A stretch of 64,000 nucleotides of DNA from Yoonia litorea (GCF_900114675.1 NZ_FOZM01000002.1:1-64000), one strand, 5' to 3'; counted from the stretch's first letter, positions 8,907 through 17,532 are shown. A program made the numbers and translations. The notes: generated by a model from the letters alone, not told the origin.

Positions 8907-10157
8907 TTAGGCTGATTTCAATTTCTGCTGTGGCATACCGTGCAGTTTTCGCTGACCCAGCTTCGACTGGATCGTGCCCGCGACGATGTCGGCTGTGGCG
9001 GCTGACAATGTCCAGCCCAGATGCCCGTGACCGGTGTTGTAGAACACCCGCGCATCACGACCAGCGCCCACACGCGGCATCATGTTCGGCATCATTGGCC
9101 GCAGACCTGCCCACGGCACACAGCTTTCGGTGCTGACACTTGGGAAATGGGTTTCGCACCAGTCCACCAGTGGCTTGACGCGGTCAGCACGAATATCGCG
9201 GTTCTCGCCATTGAATTCGGCAGTGCCAGCGATGCGGAAGCGATCCTTGCCCAGACGCGATGTGACGATCTTGGCTTTGTCATCCAGCAAGGACACCGTT
9301 GGCGCGGCGGCCTGTGAAGCATCGTCACGCAGGTTCACCGTGATCGAGTAGCCCTTGACGGGATAGACGTTCACACGATCGCCCAGCATCTTGGCGAAAT
9401 AGCGTGAGGCAACCCCGGCCGAAACGACAACCGCATCGAAACGCTCTTCGTTGCGGCCGCGCACAGTCACACCATCAGCGTCTGAGCGCACGTCGGTCAC
9501 GGCGTGGCCCATCTCGAAACGGACGCCTTGGGTCTTGAGCCATTCGGCCATGCCAAAGGTGAACTTGTGGATGTCGCCTGTGCTGTCGCTTTCGGTCCAG
9601 AAGCCGCCCAGAATATCGCCAGACAGGGTCGGCTCCTTTGCAAGGGTTTCTTCGGCGGTCAATTCCTGACGGTGCAAGCCACCTTGGGCCAGCAGGCCAG
9701 TCACGCGGCGTGCGTGATCAAAGTCTTTCCGGGTCTTGTAAAAGTGCAGGATGCCCGCTGGGGTCCAGTCGAAATCAACGCCGGACCGCTCTGCCATTTC
9801 CATCAGACCAGCACGCGCTGTCACGGCCAGACGGGCGGTTTCAATGGTGTTCGCTTTGTAGTTCGGGATGTTGCCAAGAAACTCGGCCATCCAGCTGAAT
9901 TTGTGCCAGCTGGGGCGCGGGTTTACCGACAAGGGCGCATCGCTTTGTAGCATCCACTTGATGCCTTTGAGCACGGTGGACCATTGGTTCCAGACTTCGG
10001 CGTTCGATGCGGAAAGCTGGCCACCGTTGGCAAAGCTGGTTTCCATCGCCGCATAGCGCTGGCGATCAAACACAGTCACGTCATAACCGCGCTGGGACAG
10101 GGAATAGGCAGTGGTGACACCAGTGATACCGGCACCGAGAACAGCAATAGAGGGCAT
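8907..10157 (-). CDS. dadA: D-amino acid dehydrogenase DadA-family FAD oxidoreductase
   Basis: 416 residues. The N terminus carries an FAD-binding GxGxxG (VLGAGITGVTTAYSL) and the typical family stretch ETSFANGGQLSASNAE; the C terminus carries NTGHGHLGWTLS. DadA oxidises D-amino acids (D-alanine classically) to keto acids, passing electrons to the respiratory chain. The start MPSIAVLG follows GGAGATG. Control by the tandem glycine riboswitch immediately upstream suggests that glycine, or a metabolite linked to it, is the physiological signal and perhaps a substrate. That is inference from context. Confidence 0.9.
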   Translation of the reverse strand: MPSIAVLGAGITGVTTAYSLSQRGYDVTVFDRQRYAAMETSFANGGQLSASNAEVWNQWSTVLKGIKWMLQSDAPLSVNPRPSWHKFSWMAEFLGNIPNYKANTIETARLAVTARAGLMEMAERSGVDFDWTPAGILHFYKTRKDFDHARRVTGLLAQGGLHRQELTAEETLAKEPTLSGDILGGFWTESDSTGDIHKFTFGMAEWLKTQGVRFEMGHAVTDVRSDADGVTVRGRNEERFDAVVVSAGVASRYFAKMLGDRVNVYPVKGYSITVNLRDDASQAAAPTVSLLDDKAKIVTSRLGKDRFRIAGTAEFNGENRDIRADRVKPLVDWCETHFPSVSTESCVPWAGLRPMMPNMMPRVGAGRDARVFYNTGHGHLGWTLSAATADIVAGTIQSKLGQRKLHGMPQQKLKSA

Positions 10158-10195
10158 GGTACATCTCCAACCATGTGCGCTTTCGCGCCGCCCCC

Positions 10196-10378
10196 ACCGT
10201 CTGCTGTGCCTGAGAGTTTCGCCCTGGCTGGGCTTGCTCCTTCGGCGGGCCACTCAAGGCCACTCTTCGGCGTTTTGCACCCCAACCGGTCCTTTTGCCT
10301 GAGAGTGACCGGGGCGGTTGCTCCTTCGGCGATGAACCCTGCGACTGAAGGGAGCATTCTCTCCCGGTCGGCGTGTTT
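10196..10378 (-). ncRNA. Tandem glycine riboswitch upstream of dadA
   Basis: On the minus strand two aptamers follow each other. Each has the core GCCGAAGGAGCAA (10318-10330 and 10234-10246) followed by the 3' element CTCTCAGGCA (10296-10305 and 10207-10216). The first aptamer also has the 5' GGGAGAG (about 10360-10366). These are the hallmark conserved segments of glycine riboswitches. The RNA ends about 40 nt before the dadA start, so it is a cis-regulator of that gene; the on/off direction cannot be read off directly. Confidence 0.9.
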
Positions 10379-10559
10379 CCTATGCGAAACCTCTAGTCCC
10401 GAAGCGAAACCAAATCAAGAAAATTCTTCATCTGGCGGAGCGCTTGCTGGCATTCAAAAAACGTTCCACGAAATAGAACGATACCTTGCAAATGTTGTAT
10501 TTTTCTTTGCGGAAGGTCGCCACTACATAGCCATCCAGTTGCAATGGATAGGCAAAACC

Positions 10560-11618
10560 ATGGACATTCTCGTTTCGATCTTCAGCACACTGGGCGATCA
10601 ACTTCAGAAGCCGACTCTCTCGTTCCTGATCGCGGGCATGGTCCTTGCGGCCATGGGCAGCAAATTTGAAGTGCCCGAGCCTGTCTACAAGTTCATCGTG
10701 ATTCTGCTGCTTTTGAAGGTGGGGATGGGCGCTGGCATCTCGATCCAGTCAGCAAGCCTCTCTGCGCTTGCGGTTCCGGCAATCGGAGCAGCCGTCGTTG
10801 GCATTGCAATTGTCTTTCTGGGGCGCTGGACACTAGCGAGGGCCAAAGGCGTGCCGCAAGTTGACGGATTGGCCACGGCGGGACTGTTCGGCGCTGTTTC
10901 TGCATCGACTCTGGCAGCCGGTATGGCGATCCTCGACGATGGGAATGTTCCCTATGAAGGCTTCATCGGTGCTCTTTACCCGTTCATGGATATCGCAGCA
11001 CTGGTCACCGCAATTGTGATGGCCAAGATGGCCAAAGCGCGCAAGCTCGCTTCATCTGTGAACGCAGGTGGCACAATGACAATGGGCGGTACCGGTGGCG
11101 CTGGTCCGGCTGTGCCTCAGGGATTGCTGAAAGACATCCTGATCGACACGGTGCGCAGCCCCGCCATTTCCGCCTTGCTGGCAGGTCTGGCCCTGGGTGT
11201 CTTCGCAGACCCGAAATCCGTCTATGACAGCTTCTATGAACCCCTATTCCGCGGACTTTTGTCGATCCTGATGCTGATTATGGGGATGGAGGCATGGTCG
11301 CGCCTTTCGGAATTGCGGAAGGTTGCGCACGCCTACCTGATTTATGGTCTCGCCGCACCGTTTTTGCATGGGGCACTGGGCTTTGCGGCAGGCTATGTCG
11401 CCCACGTGACAACAGGTTTCTCGGCTGGTGGTGTGGTGTTGCTTGCCGTGATGGCTGCCTCAAGCTCTGACATCTCCGGGCCGCCGACATTGCGCGGCGC
11501 GCTACCAGAGGCAAACCCGTCGGCCTATGTGGGCACATCAACGGGCATCGGCACACCAATCGCGATCCTGAGTATCCCGCTCTGGATTGCCATCGCAGAA
11601 GCCCTGATCGGCTGGTAA
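10560..11618 (+). CDS. SbtA-type sodium-dependent bicarbonate transport permease
   Basis: 352 residues, strongly hydrophobic with about ten membrane segments in two halves, matching the Sbt_1 (SbtA/DUF897) family. Segments such as KVGMGAGISI, GLFGAVSAST and AASSSDISGPPTLRGALP fit the family. Known members carry bicarbonate with Na+; substrate here is inferred. The start MDILVSIFS is chosen because the long open frame upstream runs through the antisense of the riboswitch and dadA. The ribosome site is weak. Divergent from dadA, with a terminator after it. Confidence 0.82.
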   Translation: MDILVSIFSTLGDQLQKPTLSFLIAGMVLAAMGSKFEVPEPVYKFIVILLLLKVGMGAGISIQSASLSALAVPAIGAAVVGIAIVFLGRWTLARAKGVPQVDGLATAGLFGAVSASTLAAGMAILDDGNVPYEGFIGALYPFMDIAALVTAIVMAKMAKARKLASSVNAGGTMTMGGTGGAGPAVPQGLLKDILIDTVRSPAISALLAGLALGVFADPKSVYDSFYEPLFRGLLSILMLIMGMEAWSRLSELRKVAHAYLIYGLAAPFLHGALGFAAGYVAHVTTGFSAGGVVLLAVMAASSSDISGPPTLRGALPEANPSAYVGTSTGIGTPIAILSIPLWIAIAEALIGW

Positions 11619-11629
11619 ACACATCCAAG

Positions 11630-11662
11630 GCGGGTCCCGGTTGCCATTGGGACCCGTCTTTC
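11630..11662 (+). terminator. Terminator after the bicarbonate transporter
   Basis: CGGGTCCC (11631-11638) pairs with GGGACCCG (11649-11656), followed by TCTTTCGTT. Confidence 0.75.
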
Positions 11663-11698
11663 GTTGTGGCCCCCTTCGCAGCATCATATGATACGCAG

Positions 11699-12952
11699 AT
11701 GCCTGCCCTTTGCCGCGATTGCCTGACGACCTTTGACAGCGAAACCCGTTGTCCGAAGTGTCGTAGCCCGCGTGTGACACGGCATCCTGAACTTTTCGAT
11801 CTTTCAATCGCCCACATGGATTGCGACGCCTTTTATGCGTCTGTCGAGAAACGCGACAATCCCGCGCTCGCCGACAAACCCGTGATTATTGGCGGCGGAC
11901 GCCGTGGCGTTGTTTCGACCGCTTGCTATGTCGCGCGGATCAAGGGTGTGAAATCTGCCATGCCGATGTTTCAGGCGCTCAAGCTCTGCCCTGAGGCCGT
12001 TGTCGTACGCCCCAATTTTGAGGCCTACACCGAGGCCTCCAGAGCGATCCGCCAGATGATGGATGAGCTGACGCCGGTCGTTGAGCCTTTGTCGCTGGAC
12101 GAAGCCTTCATGGACCTCACAGGCACAGCCCGCCTGCATCATGCGCCGCCTGCGGTGATGCTGGCGCGTCTGGTCAAGCGCATGAAGGACGAGTTGGGCC
12201 TGACCGGATCAATCGGCCTGTCACACAACAAGTTCTTGGCCAAAGTCGCATCGGACCTCGACAAACCACGTGGTTTCTCAATCATCGGCAAGGAAGAGAC
12301 GACAGAATTCCTGCGTCCCAAATCCGTCAGGCTGATCTGGGGGATCGGCCCTGCCGCGCAAGCCAGCCTCGAGTCGGCGGGTATCAGGACATTTGACGAT
12401 CTTTTGCGTTGGGACCGTCGCGACCTGCATGACCGCTTTGGCGGGATGGGCGAGCGGCTTTACAGTTTGGCGCGCGGCGAGGACGGGCGCAGAATTTCGG
12501 CCCATACACCCGTGAAGACGCTCTCGAACGAAACGACCTTCCACGAAAATACAAGCGATATCGAGATTCTGGACGGACATCTCTGGCGCATGGCGGAAAA
12601 AGTCAGCGCGCGCGCAAAAGCCAAGGACAAAGCCGGGCGGGTCGTGCAACTCAAGCTCAAGACCCAAGACTTCAAGCTAATTTCCAAGCGGCAAAGCCTG
12701 CATCACCCGACGCAGATTGCCGATACGATCTATCGGACTGCACGCGGGCTGTTCGATCAGGTCAGCAACCGCGGACCTTTCCGGCTGCTCGGCGTTGGAC
12801 TGTCGGAGATCACGTCGGACAGTGATGCTGACCGCGAAGGCGATTTGCTTGATCCGGGGGCCGGCAAACGCGCCGAGGCAGAGCGTGCGGCCGACAAGAT
12901 CCGTGCGAAATTTGGTAAGGACGCGATCATCAAAGGACGGGCGCTCCGCTAG
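11699..12952 (+). CDS. dinB: DNA polymerase IV (DinB, Y-family) with N-terminal zinc ribbon
   Basis: 417 residues. Catalytic Y-family motifs MDCDAFYASVE and SLDEAFMDLT are intact, followed by the helix-hairpin-helix thumb (WGIGPAAQASLESAGI) and the little-finger domain. Residues 1-21 add a C-x2-C...C-x2-C knuckle (C5, C8, C18, C21) that Escherichia coli DinB lacks. The enzyme performs translesion synthesis and is error-prone. Its stop codon overlaps that of the convergent LysR gene by 4 bp. No LexA-type box was recognised upstream. Confidence 0.93.
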   Translation: MPALCRDCLTTFDSETRCPKCRSPRVTRHPELFDLSIAHMDCDAFYASVEKRDNPALADKPVIIGGGRRGVVSTACYVARIKGVKSAMPMFQALKLCPEAVVVRPNFEAYTEASRAIRQMMDELTPVVEPLSLDEAFMDLTGTARLHHAPPAVMLARLVKRMKDELGLTGSIGLSHNKFLAKVASDLDKPRGFSIIGKEETTEFLRPKSVRLIWGIGPAAQASLESAGIRTFDDLLRWDRRDLHDRFGGMGERLYSLARGEDGRRISAHTPVKTLSNETTFHENTSDIEILDGHLWRMAEKVSARAKAKDKAGRVVQLKLKTQDFKLISKRQSLHHPTQIADTIYRTARGLFDQVSNRGPFRLLGVGLSEITSDSDADREGDLLDPGAGKRAEAERAADKIRAKFGKDAIIKGRALR

Positions 12953-13905
12953 ATATCACCGAGCGGTGGATAGCCTTCATTCAGCGGCGCCATAACCTCA
13001 GCGATCAAGCCGCGCATCCAGCGATGGGCCGGGCTCCCTGTGAACCGCTTGTGCCAGATCATGTTGATCTGCACACGGTCCACGGGAACGGGGGGCCAGA
13101 ACACATCCAGCTCCGCTTCGCCAGCGATCTTGTGGGCCAGTTGCTCAGGCAGGATTGCGACCGCGTCTGTTTGCAAAACATTGCGCCACACAGCCGAGAA
13201 TGTCGGCACGGTCATCACAACGCGTCGCTTGCGTCCGACGCGTTCCAATGCGGCATCGCCCATCGCCTTGAGATTGCCTTGTGGCGAATAGAGGACATGG
13301 CCGAGGTCACAAAAGAGATCCATGGGCACTTTCTGCCCCGGCTGAAGGCCAGCGTGTGCAATGCGGGCATTCTCCTTACTCGCAACGACAGCGAAATCGG
13401 AATGAAAGACCGCTTGGCCTTCGACCCAGTCGGGCAAGGTCGTTTTCGGGACCATCGCCATATCGACCGAATACTGCTGAAGCGACGCGAGATGGCTGTC
13501 CACCACCAGATCAACGAGCTGCACTTTCACGTTTGGCGCGGTCCGCTGCAAGCGTTCGACAAGCGGCGGTAGCATGAACTCTCCGTAGAAATCACTGCCA
13601 GCGATTTTGAATGCAAAATCCGCCTCTGCGGGGTCGAAACGCTGGTGGGCTGACAAAAGTCTTTCGATATCCCCCAGAAACAAACGCAGGGGCAGCTCGA
13701 TTTCAAGCGCATAGTCAGTCGGGATCATTCCCTGACCGGAGCGGACAAGGAGCGCATCGCCTGTGGCCTCGCGAAGCCGCCGCAGCGCTGCCGAGACAGC
13801 CGGCTGTGAAAGGCCGATCCTGTGGCCAGCCTTGACGGTCGAGCGCTCCAGCAAGAGCGCATCCAGGACGCGCAGCAGGTTCAGATCAAAGTTTCTAAAA
13901 TTCAT
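12949..13905 (-). CDS. LysR family transcriptional regulator
   Basis: 318 residues. An N-terminal winged helix (NLLRVLDALLLERSTVKAGH, then LSQPAVSAALRRLRE) is followed by a periplasmic-binding-like effector domain. The start MNFRNFDLNLL is the family-typical position; 12 in-frame codons upstream are discarded. It is divergent from the cupin gene and shares a 108-bp intergenic region with it. Whether it regulates the cupin gene is not shown, since the palindrome in between is of a different operator type. Confidence 0.92.
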   Translation of the reverse strand: MNFRNFDLNLLRVLDALLLERSTVKAGHRIGLSQPAVSAALRRLREATGDALLVRSGQGMIPTDYALEIELPLRLFLGDIERLLSAHQRFDPAEADFAFKIAGSDFYGEFMLPPLVERLQRTAPNVKVQLVDLVVDSHLASLQQYSVDMAMVPKTTLPDWVEGQAVFHSDFAVVASKENARIAHAGLQPGQKVPMDLFCDLGHVLYSPQGNLKAMGDAALERVGRKRRVVMTVPTFSAVWRNVLQTDAVAILPEQLAHKIAGEAELDVFWPPVPVDRVQINMIWHKRFTGSPAHRWMRGLIAEVMAPLNEGYPPLGDI

Positions 13906-13971
13906 GAGACAAATACATATCATCCAAACAAGCAATTTCACAACTTAACCTTCGCGCGATAATCTGTCGTC

Positions 13972-13987
13972 ACGAAAGCGCTTTCGT
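13972..13987. promoter_or_regulatory. 16-bp perfect palindrome, LacI-type operator, before the cupin gene
   Basis: ACGAAAGCGCTTTCGT is a perfect inverted repeat whose core GAAAGCGCTTTC is the shape bound by LacI/GalR-family repressors (central CG). It ends 26 bp before the cupin ATG and so sits where an operator would act. No LacI-family gene is present in this window. Confidence 0.55.
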
Positions 13988-14013
13988 TTCCATTGAGACA
14001 CTCGGAGGGAACG

Positions 14014-14466
14014 ATGACTACAGACACTGAATCAGATGAATTCATTGAATGGCGGGGGACCCGCTACAAAACCAGCCTTGCATCGCATGCAACCGGCGGC
14101 GCGATCAGCATCGTCGATAGCGTATCGCCGCCCCATTCGGGGCCACCGCGGCATGTCCACCATGATGCTGATGAGACGTTTTTTGTCCTGAGCGGAGACG
14201 TCACCTTCTGGATGGAAGGTGAGACAGCCAACGTCGGCCCCGGCGGCACGATGTTTGTCCCGCGCGGCAAGGAGCACACCTTTCGTGTCTCAAGTGATGT
14301 CCCGTCGCGGCATCTTGTGATCCTGACACCCGGAGGCTTCGAAGGCTTCTTTGAAGAAATGGCTGCCGGGCAATTCCGCATTCCAGAAGAAATGGCGCAA
14401 ATCGTCGAAATTGCAGAGCGCTATCACTTGTCGTTCACCGGCCCACCACTCGATGGCACTAAATAG
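14014..14466 (+). CDS. Cupin domain protein
   Basis: 150 residues with one conserved barrel. Motif 1 is visible as PPRHVHHDADETFFVLSGDV and motif 2 as GPGGTMFVPRGKEHTFRV, with metal-ligand histidines in HVHH and in KEHTF. The cupin fold covers many functions, so substrate is unknown; quercetinase-like or sensor roles are possible. GGAGG lies 6-8 nt before the ATG. It is followed after 11 bp by a small membrane-protein gene, probably in the same transcript. Confidence 0.85.
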   Translation: MTTDTESDEFIEWRGTRYKTSLASHATGGAISIVDSVSPPHSGPPRHVHHDADETFFVLSGDVTFWMEGETANVGPGGTMFVPRGKEHTFRVSSDVPSRHLVILTPGGFEGFFEEMAAGQFRIPEEMAQIVEIAERYHLSFTGPPLDGTK

Positions 14467-14477
14467 GGAGAATAATC

Positions 14478-14855
14478 ATGCCAAGACTCGCATCCACATT
14501 TTTTCTGAGTGCAGCCACCTTTGCCTTGTTGGGCATGATCTGGGGTATCCAGATGTCGGCCACACATGACCATTCGCTTTCAGCCGCACACGGCCACCTG
14601 AACTTGATCGGCTTTGTCGCTATGTCGGTCTACGGCGCCTTCTACGCGCTCTCGCCGCAAATGGCTGACAGTGGTCTCGCACGGTTGCACTTCATCACGG
14701 CCTTACTGGCCGTCGTGGTGATTGCACCCGGCATTGCGGTCGCGATCAGCACCGAAAACCCCATGATTGCCCAGATCGGGTCGGTCCTGACGCTCATCAG
14801 TATGGTGCTGTTCATCGTCATCATATTCCGGTCCCGCCGCCTCGCCGGGACTTGA
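14478..14855 (+). CDS. Small four-span membrane protein, heme-copper-oxidase-subunit-I-like segment
   Basis: 125 residues with four hydrophobic segments. The first two are joined by a histidine-rich stretch (THDHSLSAAHGHLNLIGFVA), which resembles the conserved HGH/NLIG region of cbb3 and NorB subunit I. The protein is far too short for a complete oxidase. It follows the cupin gene by 11 bp, with GGGAG upstream. Function unknown; metal or heme binding is plausible but unproven. Confidence 0.6.
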   Translation: MPRLASTFFLSAATFALLGMIWGIQMSATHDHSLSAAHGHLNLIGFVAMSVYGAFYALSPQMADSGLARLHFITALLAVVVIAPGIAVAISTENPMIAQIGSVLTLISMVLFIVIIFRSRRLAGT

Positions 14856-14924
14856 CCTCACGGGCCGCAGCACCCTACCGTCGCTCTAACGGTCACATCA
14901 AACAACAGGAGGGCAGTGCTGAAT

Positions 14925-14990
14925 ATGCGTATCATCCGCCGACTTCAGCATGGTCCCCGCCAAGCCCTGCAGATCCGTTTGCAGGGCTGA
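14925..14990 (+). CDS. Candidate 21-residue leader peptide of the ABC-F gene
   Basis: ATG at 14925 opens 21 codons ending in TGA at 14988-14990. A strong AGGAGGG lies 11 nt upstream, clearly better than the site of the gene that follows. The peptide is basic (MRIIRRLQHGPRQ, then a LQIRLQG-like end). The last third of the ORF lies inside a 9-bp hairpin, so ribosome position would decide whether it folds. No homologue is known to me. Confidence 0.45.
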   Translation: MRIIRRLQHGPRQALQIRLQG

Positions 14991-15046
14991 TCAGGGAACA
15001 CAACCATCCCATCGGTCTGCCCAAAGCCGCACTGCGGCCCCTTTTT
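14963..15046 (+). promoter_or_regulatory. Possible attenuator before the ABC-F gene
   Basis: Hairpin 1: 14963-14971 (AGCCCTGCA) pairs perfectly with 14980-14988 (TGCAGGGCT), inside the leader ORF. Hairpin 2: GCCGC (15026-15030) pairs with GCGGC (15034-15038), followed by CCC and T5 (15042-15046), which looks like a short terminator 20 nt before the ABC-F start. The arrangement resembles ribosome-mediated attenuation of antibiotic-resistance ABC-F genes. The short 5-bp stem keeps confidence moderate. Confidence 0.45.
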
Positions 15047-15065
15047 CGTTTGAGCAAAGACCAAA

Positions 15066-16583
15066 ATGACCATTCTCAATATCAAAGACCTCGGCCTTAC
15101 GCTGGGTGACGTGCTTTTCACCGACCTTGACCTGACAGTTTCCAAAGGCGACCGCATCGGCCTGGTCGCAGCCAACGGGCGCGGCAAGACTACGCTACTG
15201 GCCTGTATCGCGGGCGAAATGGAACAAACCACTGGCGAGATTACCCGCGCACGCGGACTGCGCATCGGCAATGTCCGCCAGTATGTGCCGGACACCGCGC
15301 TGGATCAGACGCTTTATGATCATGTCCTTTCAGCGCTGCCGCCAGAGCAGGCGGACTATGAAAGCTGGCGTGTGGATGTTGTTCTTGATGATCTGTCGGT
15401 GCCTTATGAGCTGCAACACAAGCCATTGCGCGAGCTCAGCGGCGGGTGGCAGCGCACGGCGCTTTTGGCGGCGGCGTGGGTGACAGAACCGGACCTGCTG
15501 CTGCTCGACGAACCGACAAACCACCTTGATCTGCACCGGATCGGCTTGCTGCAAGGCTGGCTTGACCGCTTGCCGCGTGATGTGCCGGTGATCCTGACCA
15601 GCCACGACCGCGCCTTCCTTGATGCGGTAACCAACCGCACGCTTTTCCTGCGGGCCGAGCGGAGCCGCGTGTTTCAGGTGCCGTTCTCCCACGCCCGACT
15701 GGCACTCGACGAAGCTGATGCTGCGGATGAGCGACGCTTTGCCAATGACCTGAACAAGGCGCAACAATTGCGCAAACAGGCCGCGAAGCTGAAGAATATC
15801 GGTATCAACTCCGGCTCTGACCTGTTGGTCACCAAGACCAAGCAACTGACCGAGCGCGCCGCCAAGATCGAGGCGACTGCCCGCCCGGCGCATCAGGAGC
15901 GGAGCGCGGGCGACATAAAACTGACCAACAGCGGGACACATGCCAAGGCGCTGATCACGCTCGACGAGATTGACGTCACGACGCCGGACGGACGGTTGCT
16001 CTATAACACGGGCAAGAAGTGGATCGCGCAGGGCGACCGCATCGTCCTGCTTGGCACCAATGGCACTGGCAAAACACAGCTGATCCGGCGTATCGCCACG
16101 GCGGTGCAGGGTGAGCCGTCAGAGATCAAAACCGCCCCGACTGTCGCGATGGGATACTCGGACCAGCACCTGAGCCAGTTGCATGACGCCGACACCCCAA
16201 TGCAGGCCGTCGCTGGTCAATTCGATGTGGGCGATCAGAGGGCGCGTGGCCTTTTGGCAGGTGCGGGCGTCAACATCCAGATGCAAGACACCAAGATCGG
16301 GGCCCTGTCAGGTGGGCAAAAGGCGCGACTGGCGATGCTGATCCTGCGGCTGGCGCAGCCGAATTTCTATTTGCTGGATGAACCGACCAACCATCTTGAT
16401 ATCGAAGGGCAAGAGATGCTGGAAGACGAACTACAGGCCCACGGGGCGACCTGCCTGTTGGTCAGCCATGACCGCAGTTTCATCCGCAACGTCGGCAACC
16501 GTTTCTGGCAGATCGCGCGGAAAAGACTGATCGAGGTCGATGATCCGGAGGCGTTCTTGAACGCCGAAATGCAGAAAGCCTGA
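15066..16583 (+). CDS. ABC-F family ATPase
   Basis: 505 residues with two nucleotide-binding domains and no membrane part, as in ABC-F translation factors that act at the ribosome E site. NBD1: Walker A AANGRGKTT (first Gly replaced by Ala), signature LSGGWQ, Walker B LLLLDEPTNHLD. NBD2: GTNGTGKT, LSGGQKAR, YLLDEPTNHLD. The linker is basic (LRKQAAKLKNIG). Whether it gives antibiotic resistance or is housekeeping cannot be told. The ribosome site is weak, and a leader-peptide arrangement lies upstream. It abuts the convergent gene with no gap. Confidence 0.92.
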   Translation: MTILNIKDLGLTLGDVLFTDLDLTVSKGDRIGLVAANGRGKTTLLACIAGEMEQTTGEITRARGLRIGNVRQYVPDTALDQTLYDHVLSALPPEQADYESWRVDVVLDDLSVPYELQHKPLRELSGGWQRTALLAAAWVTEPDLLLLDEPTNHLDLHRIGLLQGWLDRLPRDVPVILTSHDRAFLDAVTNRTLFLRAERSRVFQVPFSHARLALDEADAADERRFANDLNKAQQLRKQAAKLKNIGINSGSDLLVTKTKQLTERAAKIEATARPAHQERSAGDIKLTNSGTHAKALITLDEIDVTTPDGRLLYNTGKKWIAQGDRIVLLGTNGTGKTQLIRRIATAVQGEPSEIKTAPTVAMGYSDQHLSQLHDADTPMQAVAGQFDVGDQRARGLLAGAGVNIQMQDTKIGALSGGQKARLAMLILRLAQPNFYLLDEPTNHLDIEGQEMLEDELQAHGATCLLVSHDRSFIRNVGNRFWQIARKRLIEVDDPEAFLNAEMQKA

Positions 16584-17447
16584 TTACTCTGCCGCAAGTC
16601 GATCCGTTTTCGCGGCACCAATCTCGGCAATCTCGGCAATGACACCTTCGAGCAGTGACTTGAACGCATCAAAGTCCGCGCGTTTCTCAAGCGTGGTCTC
16701 ATCCATGTAAAGCGCGCGGTTCATTTCGATTTGCAGGGCGTGCTGCCGCCGCGACGGGCGACCGTAATGCTGCGTGATGAACGCACCGGCGAAGGGCATA
16801 TTTCGCGCGACCCTGAGACCTGCGGCAGCAAAGGCCGCCTCTACCCTTTCGACAATCTCGCCAGAGACTGTGGCACCGAACCTGTCACCCAGCACGATAT
16901 CGGGACGTGCACTGCCGGGCGGGCCGATGTTTTCCACTGCCTCGTTCGGCATTGAGTGGCAGTCAATCAGAATGGCCTCACCGAAATGGTTGCGGCTTTC
17001 ATCAAGCAGGGTCTGCAACTGGTCGTGATAGGGACGCCAATAACGCGCGATGCGGTCATGCGCATCCTGCAGGCTGATTTTCCCGCGGTAAATCTGGCGG
17101 CCGTTTGCCACGACCCTTGGGATCACCCCGAGGCCACTGGTGATCCGAGGGTTATGCGGATTGCGCCGCACACCTTCGATGAGGGCCGAATCCAATTCAT
17201 CGGGGCCGCGGTTGAGATCAAGATAGGCCCTCGGCACCAAAGCCGTCAAAAGCGGTGCGCCGTGATGCGGAACAGAGGCAAGAAGCTGGTCAACAAACGC
17301 ATCTTCTGACGATCTGATCTGGTGAGCGTCCAGGACTGCCTTGCGCAGGAACGCAGGCGGATACACCCGCCCGCTATGGGGCGAGGCAAACACGACACTT
17401 GTCATGCGACGCTCTGGCATCGTCAGATTGAAGGCGGTCATGGTCAC
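16584..17447 (-). CDS. N-formylglutamate amidohydrolase family protein
   Basis: 287 residues of the FGase/HutG-like fold: SPHSGRVYPP near the N terminus, SEDAFVDQL, RAYLDLNR, and the zinc-site-like ILIDCHSMPN (about residue 157). The family hydrolyses N-formyl-L-glutamate or related amides; no hut genes are nearby, so the substrate is uncertain. A GTG at 17447 is preferred because AAGGAAG lies 8 nt upstream; an ATG two codons later is the alternative. Confidence 0.87.
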   Translation of the reverse strand: MTMTAFNLTMPERRMTSVVFASPHSGRVYPPAFLRKAVLDAHQIRSSEDAFVDQLLASVPHHGAPLLTALVPRAYLDLNRGPDELDSALIEGVRRNPHNPRITSGLGVIPRVVANGRQIYRGKISLQDAHDRIARYWRPYHDQLQTLLDESRNHFGEAILIDCHSMPNEAVENIGPPGSARPDIVLGDRFGATVSGEIVERVEAAFAAAGLRVARNMPFAGAFITQHYGRPSRRQHALQIEMNRALYMDETTLEKRADFDAFKSLLEGVIAEIAEIGAAKTDRLAAE

Positions 17448-17503
17448 GATTCCAGCTTCCTTTCGCTGATAGATAGCCCGTTTCCGGAAATTTCCAAAAG
17501 CCC

Positions 17504-17532
17504 TTGATCCCTCTGACGACTCCTTTTATAGA
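17504..17532 (+). promoter_or_regulatory. Sigma-70 promoter of tRNA-Val
   Basis: TTGATC (17504-17509), a 17-nt spacer and TATAGA (17527-17532) form a near-consensus housekeeping promoter about 67 bp before the tRNA. It may also serve rpmJ. Confidence 0.7.

Noticed and set aside
9984-10559. N-terminal extension of the bicarbonate transporter frame
   Set aside because: These 192 codons run across the antisense of dadA and the glycine riboswitch; the transporter family starts at 10560.
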